Positions 1 through 12,500 of a DNA stretch of 64,000 nt are shown here, piece after piece (position 1 is the stretch's first letter; each line of letters opens with the position of its first letter). The position numbers and the translations under genes are program-made. Origin of the DNA: Pachypanchax playfairii (lineage: Eukaryota; Chordata; Actinopteri; Cyprinodontiformes; Aplocheilidae). The notes below the pieces were generated by a model. The model searched no databases and was not told where the DNA came from. It saw only the letters and a list, made by a program, of their open reading frames with translations. The stretch lies in the NCBI GenBank assembly GCA_006937955.1, contig SSNP01000068.1, forward strand, positions 224,543 through 288,542, given 5' to 3'.

Positions 1-1217
1 CCCTCATTTTGGATTTATTAAAGATGTTTTATAAACAAAAACAGATTTTATGTGTCAATAAAAAACAAACTAAACATAAACAATAAACATGCAACAGAAT
101 AAACATGAAACATTTAACATAAAGAGTAAATAAACATATGAAACACATGTAACTCTACTGGACATGTCACATGATCTGTTGGCAGAAAACATTCTGGATG
201 TTTCACTTCTGGAAATAATAAAGTTTAACCTGTTAAAACTAAATGTTGCTGTTGGACTCTTGTTTTTACATTCTACATGTCTACATGTATGTCACACCTG
301 GACCTTCAGTGCTGCTCCGTCTGAATTAATACACCCCTCAATAACAGTTTTATTGCTATAAAAGTCTTTAAATTGCCAAAAATTTTGTACAAAGTCTTAA
401 ATGAATTTAGGTCAAGTCTTAATTTTTAATTTGTTTGTTCCAGAGAAGCATTAGCCATATAAAATACACTGAAACTCTGTAATCTGACGTTGCCTACCTT
501 TATAAGGAGCACCTATAGCTACCTGTGTTGGTACGCTGTGAACAAACTGCAAATCTCACGATAACTACAACTTCTCAGTTCGAGGTATTTGTAGCCTTGA
601 ATGTTTAGGTTTAGAGTTACCTGTTTTAATACATAATTAATAGAAATGTGATCTTTGATAACTAAGTTAATGTAAATTAAAGGTTTGCAATTTTATGATT
701 ATTTGACTTTTTGTTAATGCATTGTGTTGGTCTTAAATTTCATTCATAACGGTCTTAAAAGGTCTTTAAAAGGTCTTCAATGTAACTTACTGAAACCTGC
801 AAGAACCCTGCTGATCTAGTTTTTAAATAATTAGAACATTTAAAGACCTTCTGGTTCTGAGGACCAGCGATAAAGAGCTTTAGGTTTTATATTGTTCAGT
901 TTTAAGTTTGAAACTGTTTGTATAAGTTGGAAGGAGACATCTGGCTCAGAGTTTTTATAAAGTTCTACCTGGTCCAACATCAGCTGGTTTCAGTCTCACA
1001 TGTTCGATCATGTTGCAGAACCTGTCAGAGTCCAGTGAGAGGTTCAGATGTTGGAGAGTAAATATAGAAACATCAAAATCTGATTAATTATGTCACATGA
1101 CCGAGAGGTGAGATCAAAGGTTCAACAACACACACACAAACACACAAACACACACACTATAAGAGGACCTAGAAAACCTTGTGACAGACTGTGTGCTGAC
1201 CTTCATGAAACACTATC
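1..1217. other. AT-rich upstream DNA without a gene
   Basis: No ORF here has exon-like flanks or a recognisable protein. The stretch at about 360-810 repeatedly uses words such as AAAGGTCTTMAA and ends with 'acctgcaagaaccctg'. Similar wording recurs at 11925-12000, so I read it as a decayed dispersed fish repeat. The rest is AT-rich and unremarkable. Confidence 0.5.
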
Positions 1218-1990
1218 ATGTAAGTCCCTGTGTGTGTGTCAGTGTGTGTATTTGTGTGTGCGTGCATGTGTCAGTGTGTGTGTGCATGACTGTGTGTATG
1301 TGTGTGTGTGTGTGCATGACTGTGTGTCAGTGTGTGTGTGTGCATGACTGTGTGTCAGTGTGTGTGTGCATGACTGTGTGTGTGTGTGTGTGCATGTGTG
1401 TGTGCATGCGTGTGTTGTGTGATCTGTGTGTGTGCGTGCATGTGTCAGTGTGTGTGTGCATGACTGTGTGTCTGTGTGTGTGTGTGTGCGTGAGTGTGTG
1501 TATGTGTGTGTGTGTGCATGACTGTGTGTCAGTGTGTGTGTGTGTGCATGCGTGTGTTGTGTGATCTGTGTGTGTGCGTGCATGACTGTGTGTCAGTGTG
1601 TGTGTGCATGACTGTGTGTGTGTGTGTGCATGTGTGTGTGCATGCGTGTGTTGTGTGATCTGTGTGTGTGCGTGCATGTGTCAGTGTGTGTGTGTGCATG
1701 ACTGTGTGTGTGTGTGTGTGTGACTGTGTGTCAGTGTGTGTGTGTGTGCATGCGTGTGTTGTGTGATCTGTGTGTGTGCGTGCATGACTGTGTGTCAGTG
1801 TGTGTGTGTGCATGACTGTGTGTCAGTGTGTGTGTGTGCATGACTGTGTGTGTGTGTGTGTGTGCATGTCTGTGTGTGTGTGTGTGTGCATGACTGTGTG
1901 TATGTGTGTGTGTGTGCATGACTGTGTGCATGTGTGTGTGCATGACTGAGCGTGTGTGTGTTTGTGTGTGTGCATGACTGCGTGTGTGTT
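1218..1990. repeat. TG-rich minisatellite
   Basis: About 770 bp of (TG)n broken at regular intervals by 'tgcatgactgtgtg', 'tcagtg' and 'gcatgcgtgtgttgtgtgatctg'-type words, so it is a higher-order array of a unit near 22 bp and not a pure dinucleotide run. Alternating purine-pyrimidine DNA of this kind can adopt Z-form. All long ORFs over it encode only His/Thr or Cys/Val repeats and are not genes. Confidence 0.9.
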
Positions 1991-2900
1991 AAGCCACAGA
2001 CTTCTGGGAGGTTTTTGACTGCTGACAGTTTAAAGATTTAATCGTTTAATTAACATTTAAACGATTAACATTGTTTGTTTTCTCTCCCAGAGTCTAATCG
2101 TATGAAACTTGATTCTAAAATCTTTATTAAACATTAACTTTAGTTTGTCTGAGCTCATGTTGTTCACTGTGAGACATTTAAATATAATATAAATCACAGC
2201 TTTATTTATGTACAGCTGTAATTGAACTGATCAGCATCCAGTAATCACGTGATTGCATTTATTTGACCTTTGATTCGGTCGGTTTTCGGTGATTTTACAA
2301 GTTGAATCTGGGATGTGCAGCGACTCATTGTGACCAGCAGGGGGAGCCAACGTACACTAGCGCCACTAAATAGAGATCCCATTAAAATACAGATTAAATT
2401 ATAATGGTGATTGAACTAGAATAGAAAATTAAATTAGAATAAAGATTACATTAGAATACAGATCCAGATGTGAGTTTCCACCAGAGAGTTAGATGTGTGT
2501 GATTATTTTGGAGGACTGCAGGTTTCATGGTGGTTTTTATTATTGAATATGTTCTGATGACGTTTAAATCCAGTGAATCATATACACGTCGGTTCCAGAT
2601 GGACTAAAGTGGATCTGACCATGTTTAGAAGAGTTTGGTGGTATTTCATCAGCTTTAGCAGGATGTGAGAAGGTCTGGACTTCCTGCTGGGACCCACTAC
2701 CGGACACGCCCCCTCTCCTCGTCTGTTTCCCGGACACACCGGTCCGGTTCGGTCCGCTTCACCGCTGCTGGTCCGATACGTGAACCCAAAGTGTCTCAGG
2801 GTCACTTCCATCCTAACTCGGTCTCCTGGATCCTTGTTTCTGTGTTGGAGCCGGAGCCTGATGCAGACGCAAGGACTGATGAGTCAATTATTTAATTATT
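1991..2900. other. Non-coding DNA upstream of the abcg2 promoter
   Basis: Mostly AT-rich. No exon with splice signals or family similarity was found. The short ORFs near 2578-2895 lack any supporting feature. Confidence 0.5.
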
Positions 2901-2924
2901 TGCTGGTGCAGCCACCGGAAAGAA

Positions 2925-2942
2925 TGACGTCAGGGGGCGGGG
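2925..2942 (+). promoter_or_regulatory. abcg2: CRE plus GC box, candidate abcg2 promoter
   Basis: A perfect palindromic cAMP response element TGACGTCA at 2925-2932 is followed directly by a GC box, GGGGGCGGGG, at 2933-2942. A likely untranslated first exon ends about 0.5 kb downstream at 3439. CREB control of human ABCG2 through a CRE has been reported; using that here is inference. Confidence 0.5.
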
Positions 2943-3199
2943 TTTCAGCTGGCTGATGGTGAGAGATTCCACGTGTTTTGACAGGATTTACTTTTTAAAC
3001 TGTTTTTCCTAAAACTGATCTGAAGGAGGGGGGCGTCACTGAAAAACTTTACTGTAGTTCTCAGGCTGAACTTTTTAAACCTTATTCAGTTAAATTCTTA
3101 CAAAAATCCACATTTTCAGGATATTTAAGTGTTCTTGGTAAAACGGGACAAATTTCTGCCTTCTATTAAAAGTTAATTGGTTAAATACAGAAGATAAAA

Positions 3200-3439
3200 T
3201 ATTAGAGTCTGTAGATGATTATACATCCTGTTCCCACCTGCTGGATGACGTCACATCACTTTCACTGCTGCCCTTCTGCCCACTTCTCTTATCTCACACA
3301 CACACACACACACACAGTACACACACAGTACACACACAGTTCACAGCCTTCTGTCTGTCACACACACATTGGTCTCAGCAGTGTGTGTCCTGCTCCGTCC
3401 TGTTTGGATTTCTGTCAGCAGCTGATTATCCGACGCCAG
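3200..3439 (+). other. abcg2: Probable 5' untranslated exon of abcg2
   Basis: The sequence ending CGACGCCAG is followed by a good donor, GTGAGAAAT, at 3440. It lies between the CRE/GC-box region and the first coding exon at 4815. The exon start cannot be fixed. A CA repeat (about 3296-3345) lies inside the interval. Confidence 0.4.
3296..3345. repeat. CA microsatellite
   Basis: A run of (CA)n interrupted by 'gtacacacacagtacacacac'-like words; simple sequence. Confidence 0.8.
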
Positions 3440-4814
3440 GTGAGAAATCATTTACATTCATTTTAACTTGATTTATCTTTATTGATGAATGTGAAGTCTG
3501 GAATAAACCACCATGTTCACATGAATCAAGTTTCTTGTCAAAATCTGTTTGAAAAGAGGAATAAGAGTTAAAATTTCTGCTGCTGAGTTGGAGAGATTTT
3601 CACTTTCACAACTAGAATCACAGGAAACCGGTAACCACCACAGTTTAACAGGATTCTTTAACTCCACATAAAACCGTTTCTTCCCAGAGGTCAAGAGTTC
3701 CACGTGAGTTTTACTCTGGCAAATCAGTTTAAACATCAGCTGAGTCTGAAACGCCGGAGTATTCAGGTGAAGCTGAGTTCAATCCAAACAAACTTCTCAA
3801 CCTTTTAACAGAAAATATTGATTTTTACAGATAAAAAACAAACAAAACGTTTGCTGACTCATTTTTACTGAGAAGTTAAGTAGTTAAATCTCAACATTCA
3901 TTGCAGAAACTGTAACTTAAAAGGATGAAAACAGTTGTTCAGTGGAGAAGTTCATCAGGAGCTGAACTGGTTCTGACCCTGTTCACTCAGGTGTAACAGA
4001 ATCACAGTGAAATCTAACAAGGAACCATCAGCACAGAGACCAGGAGCAAGCAAGACCAGATCCAATGAAAATTAAATACCGTACTTATAAAAATAAACAG
4101 AAACAAGCTGCAGGTCTGCATTCAGACACTCTATAAACATGTATGTATCTAACAGTGTTTTAAATAGAGAGCAGCAGCATTTTACCAACAAAAACATCTG
4201 ATTTCTCTAATATTCAAACTGTTTCACTTGTCCTATGTCATCACTCCATATATGGTCATTGTTCTGGCTGTCCTTACAGGTCACATACATCAGGAAAATG
4301 CAAATTAAAGTCACTAATCTGCTTAAAAATGATTGAGATTTGTAAATAAAGCTAGATGTTAAACATGTTCAGCTAGTTAAATTACTTAAGCTAGCTTGAC
4401 TTAAAAGTAGTCAAGTGTACCAAAAAATTTCACTTTGTCTAAAAACTTTGCTTAAACAACAGATTTTAGGAACCATGTGTGAGAATAAAAACCTTAATTT
4501 TCCAAAATGTAACAGAAGAATGAAAAACAGCAAATATTTTATTTACTGTTAGCTAGTAAAGTTCTAGCTAAGACAAGTGGATCAGACCTGATTTGTGTTA
4601 ATTATTGTAGTTTTTTAAATTAAATTGTACTTAAAATACAGTAGAGTCTCTTTAACTCTGTAATATTTTTATTGTTTGATAAACTCTTTAAAGGTATGAT
4701 TATTTTGAAAAAGATAATATAATAGTTTGGTAAACTAATTTCTTCGTGCATCGTGAGTTGATGTTGTGTTTTTATTGATATTAGATTATTAAAACAACCA
4801 GGAGGAGGTGAAAG

Positions 4815-7800
4815 ATGTCGAACAGCTGTGAGGCCACGGAGGCTGGACGCAATGGAATCTCCAAACAACCGGTAACCTCCTCTGTTCATTCAGACATTAT
4901 TCAGATCTGTAACACTGAAAGTGTTCGAGGTTTTGGATGAAATAAATATTTTTCAGTCTGCAGGTGTAGGCCAACATGGCGCCACCGTCAGTTTTCACAA
5001 TATTCACTACAAGGTGAAGCAGGGAGGAGGCCGTTTGAGTCGAAAGAAGGCCACGTTCAAAGACATCCTCATCGACCTTAAGTGAGTACACGAGTCTAAA
5101 ACACAGAGATACAGAAACACTCCATTTTAATCCTGTAGAAGAAATATTTACATTCAGATTTAAAATTTCTGAATATTTAAAGTAAGAAGTGAAAAGTTAT
5201 GGAGCTTCAGCCGTCAGGTGAAGTTTGAAGTCTCAGTTTGAAAGTTTGTCTACGTGCAATCAGGAGTCACCTGGGAAGCAAACGTGACCCGATCCAGCTT
5301 GTTTTGGTTTGGGATCAAACATCCTCAAATGTTGGGTGGAATAGGAAGGAAGTGTGCTTTGTAGAGAGACTCAGGTTTCCACTTGGAAACACACAAGCTG
5401 TAAATACAGGATCTCGTTAGAGGACAATAACTCTGAGCTTAAACCAACAAGCAGGAGCCGGACATGAGGAGAACCTTCAAGTTCACACAATCATGTTGGC
5501 TTCACGGACCAGCGGTAGAACGTAAACAAGCCAACAAAATGATTTTACTCAGTCTATAGCTCGAAATATTTGTATATGTTTTATTATTATTTATAAAAAA
5601 TAATCTGAATCTGTCCAAAATCAAGACAGAAGAAACAAACCTCAAAAAAGAATCAACCAGAATCTTTTCATGGTTCAGATCTTTAAAAATGTTCTGGATT
5701 AAGGACTGGAACATTTGTTCAGGGTTTCCAGAATGAACTTGAACCTTCAGTCCTGAACTGGAGATGTTGTGGATCTACTTTACAAACTGAAAGTGAGTTA
5801 AAATATTTCCAAGTTGTAAATAGTTATTGTTGTTTTTAAGAGTTTGGAGTCGGAACAGACTTTAAATAACAGAAACTTTATAAAAACAGTGAAAAACTTT
5901 ATCACTTTGATTCAGACTGAAACATTTGCACAAATTTTTGTCTCTAAAAGTCTCAAAAGGTAAATTCCAACTTCTGATCACACTGACTTTTAAATCGTCT
6001 CGGCTGTGATTCTTACGTTAGACATAAAAGAGATTTAGTGTTTTACTGTTTGTTACTTCTCAGTTTATAAAAAGTGGGATCAGAACCGCTGGTATCGGAG
6101 GTTCCTGAGAAGTCACGGTGTTTACGCACGTGATGAGGATTGGATTATGAAAACATCTCTCATTGTGTTATGAAAACTGTAATGTGTCAAAGGGCAGAGT
6201 GTGTGTGATGGGCGTTGTTGGTATTTTACTGTTCATTGTAATCATTGACAGGGTTGAAGGTCGTGTCTTCACCCCGTATCCTGTCCTGACGGCTGTCAGA
6301 TGATTTTATTGACGAGTTTGTTTATAATTTTAGAAGGTTTAAAAGCAACTGCTCTAGGTGGTGGTGGGGGGGGGGGGGGTAAGAGCTCTGATTTTTCATC
6401 TGAGAAACTTTCTCAGTTCAGATTTTAGAAAATCTGCGTAGCAACAACTTTTCTTAAAAACAGACGCGACAAAGAATAAAAACCAAGAAATCTCTTTTCA
6501 GTTTTCACCTTGTGGTTTTGTTACTTCCTAGTTTTGACTGTTTTCAGAGCTGCAACATCTCGTTGTGTTTTCTAAGATCTGCTGCGTAATATTGTATTAC
6601 AACAGACTTTGGAAACTCTTACTCAGCATTTATCAATCAGTGAAAAAAACAAACAGATGAAGGAAGAATGACACACAACAGATTTAATAACATTAAAAAG
6701 CTTTACAAGAAATCTGTGTTGAAAAGAATCAAGTCCTTCAGATTTATCAGTTAATGTCTAAAATCAAGAAAAAAAACATTAGTTTTTTTAATTAAAGAAA
6801 ATCCTTCTTAAAGTGTGAGAGTTAATAGAAAGTGTTCATCAACCCGGATTGTAAGCAGAAAGAATGACTCAGCATTCAGCAGGATTAACAGAACTGCTGC
6901 ATCATGGTTGTAAAGTCTAAAAGTTCCTGAGTGAACAACTTCCAGATGAGTTGCAAAATCTTTCAACATGTTTGAATTTCCAGTTTACGTAGAGAAAAAA
7001 GTTGAATCATGAAGTTCAGATCCCTGAAATACAGAATGGAAACTGATGCATCAGGGCAAAATATTTAAAGATCGAGACAAATGGAAAAATCTATGAGAAA
7101 TTAAAGAAGTAAAAAAAAACTTTTATAAAACTTTAAAAGCAAAACTGTTATTTCAGGTGATTATCATGTTATAATAACAATAAACTTATTTTTAAACAGA
7201 AAATGTAAGTAGTATATTAGAAAATTCCACTATATTAGAAGATAAAGATAAAATCAACTGGTAATATTTTAAAAGTGTGATAGTTGAATATTGTGATGAA
7301 TCCACATGCGGCACGTTTCAACATCATACAGAACAAGGAGGCCAGTGAGATCTGTCTGATTGATTAGATATATTATTGATAATCAGATTGTTTGGAACCT
7401 GCAGTTTTTTAAAGATTTATTAAAGTCTTTTTGGAATGTTGAAATAAAAATACATGTAAAATTATAAATTATGCATCTTTTGAAATCTAAAGATTTAGTT
7501 TTGAGTGAAGGTCAAGGTAAACTTTAATGTATCAATGTCCTCCGGTAAAACCTGTCTCTCATCACTGTTTTTAAATGTGTCTATGTCCTCCGGTAAAACC
7601 TGTCTCTCATCACTGTTTTTAAATGTGTCTATGTCCTCCGGTAAAAACCTGTCTCTCATCACTGTTTTTAAATGTGTCTATGTCCTCCGATAAAAACCTG
7701 TCTCTCGTCACTGTTTTTAAATGTGTCTATGTCCTCCGATAAAAACCTGTCTCTCGTCACTGTTTTTAAATGTGTCTATGTCCTCCGGTAAAAACCTGTC

Positions 7801-9523
7801 TCTCGTCACTGTTTTTAAATGTGTCTATGTCCTCCGGTAAAAACCTGTCTCTCGTCACTGACTTTAAATGTGTCTATGTCCTCCGGTAAAAACCTGTCTC
7901 TCATCACTGACTTTAAATGTGTCTATGTCCTCCGGTAAAAACCTGTCTCTCGTCACTGTTTTTAAATGTGTCTATGTCCTCCGATAAAAACCTGTCTCTC
8001 GTCACTGTTTTTAAATGTGTCTATGTCCTCCGGTAAAAACCTGTCACTCATCACTGATTTTAAATGTGTCTATGTCCTCCGGTAAAAACCTGTCCCTCAT
8101 CGCTGATTTTAAACGTGTCTATGTCCTCCATTAAAAACCTGTCCCTCATCACTGATTTTAAATGTGTCTATGTCCTCCGGTAAAAACCTGTCTCTCATCA
8201 CTGACTTTAAATGTGTCTATGTCCTCCTGTAAAAACCTGTCACTCATCGCTGATTTTAAATGTGTCTATGTCCTCTGGTAAAAACCTGTCCCTCATCGCT
8301 GATTTTAAACGTGTCTATGTCCTCCATTAAAAACCTGTCCCTCATCACTGATTTTAAATGTGTCTATGTCCTCCGGTAAAAACCTGTCACTCATCACTGA
8401 TTTTAAATGTGTCTATGTCCTCCGTTAAAAACCTGTCTCTCATCACTGTTTTTAAATGTGTCTATGTCCTCCGGTAAAAACCTGTCTCTCATCACTGTTT
8501 TTAAACGTGTGAATCACAAACTTCAGTTTAATTCACAAACAATCTGAATAATTATTATAAAGATGATTTAAACTGTAGTAAAGAATGTTATTATTGAATG
8601 CTTTAAATGTTGGTGGCATGTTTCAGTACCTGTTTAGGGGACGTGGTTCTATGCGTTTCAGTGCGTGTTTAGTGGTTCTATATGTGTTTGGTTGTTTTCA
8701 TAACCATCATAGACTTTTATTGCATGAAGGTTATGAAAGGCCAGTGGGTTGTCATGTAATACTCTCTGGACAGTATGAAGTGTATGTTTTATATTTTATA
8801 GTTTTGTGTGTGAATCATTGACAGAGTTAAACGGGTTGTTTCATGTGATACAAACTCTGCTGAACTCTGATCACACAGATTTTTTATTTAATGTTGGATA
8901 AATTCCTTTGTCTGTAATAAGAATGTGATAGTTTTTTGTCTGAATGTTATGAAACTTGTTTATTTGATCAAAGCGCACATGCGCCCTGTGGTGAAGCGGT
9001 TTATGGTGCTATGAATTACATGGATTTGTTGGGTAAATAAAGACAGGCTCTTCTGTTCTCATGGTTTATGATTTCGGGTGATTTGGGACCGATTCATATC
9101 ATGGAGAAAAGGAAAGTGGACCTGGTGAGACCTGCAGAACATGGCGGATTTGAACCAGCAACTAAAAAGGCTCATTTTGTTTGTGTTCTCTTCATGTCAG
9201 TGGCATCATGAAGCCCGGTCTGAACGCCATCATGGGAGCAACAGGAAGCGGCAAGTCCTCGTGAGTGTGTAAAAATGTTCATGTAAATATTTAAAAACTT
9301 TTGATTTCCTTCATCCTGAGACGTAAATACCGACCGATGGTTTGATTCCCTCATACATGTCTGGAAATGTTTTTCTCCCAGTCAGACCTTTTTTTTCCTC
9401 CTGCAGGTTCCTGGATGTTCTGGCAGCCAGAAAAGACCCTGCAGGTCTGTCTGGAGAAGTCCTGATCGATGGAGCTCCTCAGCCTCCAAATTTCAAGTGT
9501 TTGTCTGGATACGTGGTCCAGGT

Positions 9524-9556
<33 letters not shown>

Positions 9557-12500
9557 CTCTAACTGTTTTTCTTTGGAGAAGAGACTGATGGCGATGTGCT
9601 TCTTCTTAAAGTCTGTTTCAGTCACGTTAACAATAGTTAAAGGAACTTAAGGCAACTTTACAAAATCTGACTCAGTGCTGCCGCGACAGGCGCTGTGGCT
9701 AACTGCAGCCACCAGCCAAGCCGGCACGGGAGCGCGCACAGACACTTTACAGACTGTTCGTCTTCACAGCACTGCACCGGGGAGGCTAACATACTTCACG
9801 TCAGGTCTCTCCACTCTGTTATTTGATTTGATCTCATCATTTTCATACTGTATCAGGCTCTAAACACGACCTATAATGTTTTCTCACCTGGTCACAAGGA
9901 AATGAGCCATGTCAGCATCCGTTTTCACTCCCAAATGCAGCTGAAGTTCCCTCCATGAACCGAACGCATATCCAATATTTATGCGGGTGCCTGCCCGGCT
10001 TCGGTCATATTTTTTTTTAGACTCACGAGATGCCGCTGATAAAGTCTTTTTTTTCTTCGTGGTGCCACTTTTTTGGGGGGTGAGAGTGGATGCAGGTCGT
10101 TTGCTGGCTGCAGAAACATCCATAAGTATACCTTCAGTGTTTGAATCCAAGTCCACGGCGGCCATGTACTTCCTGTTCAAGAGCTGTCGGCAACGCGCAT
10201 GCAGCGTCAATTTACGTCACATCCCTACAACTGCGCGGGAAATTCGGACGTCGAACTGCAGCGCATTATGTAGCACACAGCGTTTCCAAGGCAACAGACA
10301 TATATGCGGATGGCCTCGTTATTTTGGGTTTTTAATGCTTCATGACCCATTAGCATTGAATAAACTGGAAATGCATGTGTAGTTTTTCACAAATCTTGCC
10401 TTAAGTCCCTTTAAATAAAACATAGATGTAAAACTTCTAGATACGCAGGTTTAAACAGCAGCTTGAAATATTAGAGCTTGATGTTTTTTAACTGTGGTTT
10501 CATCTGCAGGACGACGTGGTGATGGGAACTCTGACAGTCAGAGAAAACCTGACCTTCTCAGCGGCGCTTCGCCTCCCATCATCCATCTCTCAGCAGGAGA
10601 AAGACCAGAAAGTCAACAGACTGATCCAGGAACTGGGACTGGGACGAGTAGCCGACTCCAAGGTGAGGAGAACGATGAATAACGAGACCGAATGTGTAAA
10701 GAAGTAGATAAAACTCTGAGCAGAAAAAAGGAGTGACAGTGAGCGAGTGGAAGAATCCAACCTGCAGGACGTCAGGAACCTTCTGAAGGTTGTTTGGAGC
10801 TGCGGAGCATCTTAACGATCTGATTGGTCTGTGTGCAGGTGGGCACTCAGCTGATTCGTGGGATCTCTGGAGGTGAGAGGAAGAGGACGAACATCGGGAT
10901 GGAGCTGATCATCGACCCATCTGTCCTCTTCCTGGATGAACCCACCACGGGTCTCGACGCCAGCACGGCGAACTCTGTGCTGCTGCTGCTCAAAAGGTGA
11001 AAGTGTTTCTACAACAGAATCCGTCAAAGAACCGAACGTGACCCACATCTGGTGGATTTTAACTACACAGGAACCTTCTGATAGACACATCTGTAGCTTC
11101 CTGCTGCTGATAAATACCTTCAGTAACTTGGGTCAGTAAAAACTGCTTAAAAACCGTGGTGACGTTTAAAAGTCTGGCAGCAGTCACACGCGGTCCTGCG
11201 CTCCATCAGACTAGCTGCTAGCAGGTCGATACCATCAGACCAAACTGAGGTCAAAGGTCAATCCACAACCACAGAGACGATGTTCGGTGACTTGTGACAT
11301 AAATATAAATGAAACAGTGATTTTAAGTAGCTTGTTGTGTTTGTGCAGGATGGGGAATCACGGCCGCACCATCATCCTGTCCATCCATCAGCCTCGGTAC
11401 TCCATCTACCGCCTGTTCGACAGCCTCACTCTGCTCGTTAATGGCAAACAGGTCTGTCCCGCTGCTGCACGTTGGAACATCATGTGTAAAAACCACATGA
11501 GATTAACTGCTGTCCCCTGAACCAGGTCTACCACGGCCCGGCTCAGAGGGCGCTGGACTACTTCTCTGACATCGGTAAAACAAGCTCCAGGTCCAGATGT
11601 GTGTCCCATCACCAGCAGGTTGTGATCTCAGTCTGGGACTTTCTTTTCTCCAGGATACACCTGCGAGGCCCACAACAACCCCGCAGACTTCTTCCTGGAC
11701 GTCATCAATGGAGACTCGACCGCCGTCACCCTCAACCAACTGGAACCAGAAGGTTTGTAGTTTGAAGGACAAAAGGACACGAGAGAAACAGGCAAAAAAT
11801 GTACCGCCAAAATAAGACGTTTTATGATTCCCCTCTAATTATTCAATGTAATTACAGCAGTATAAATGTTAGTCATTAGTTGTTTTTTTTTGGGGGGGGG
11901 GGCAGCAATGGGTTTCAGTTGTGGGAAACTTAAGGCCTTTAAAAAGTCTTAATCAGGATTTTACAAGGTATTACATTTTGTTAGTATCTAAGCTAAAATA
12001 CTTTGACTGTAAAAAGCCTCATGAATGTATTTATTTTCCTCCTCATGACAAATATAAATAAAGACGTGCTCGTGAGCTCGACCTGCCAGAGTGCATCATG
12101 GTCATGTGCACGTACATGTGATGTTACACATCTGGTTATAGCGAGTCGCTCCTCCTGAAGCCAAACAACAAAGAAACAGGAAGCAGGTGAGCTCAGACTC
12201 GTGGTTGGAGGAAGATCAAAGGAGCCTCGATAAACATCCAGGGGCGTGTCCAGAGGGGAGGGGCCAGAGGGGCACGGGCCATCCTTCCAATCAGACTGGT
12301 CACCCTAGGTGCCCCCCCCAAGCTGAGAGAATCATATTCAAACAATACATATACATTAATCAAAATCATGAAGTCGTGACATTGAGTTTTGACTGATTTT
12401 TATTTTATTTTTATGATAAAGGGTCTATAATTCTCCCCCCCCCAGCATCTAGACACGCCCCTCTAAGTATTTTAATAAACCTTCCCGCTGGTTGAAGTTA

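Noticed and set aside
7505..7693. 62-codon ORF ([13 protein letters not shown] repeats)
   Set aside because: Covers only the first units of the 49-bp minisatellite.
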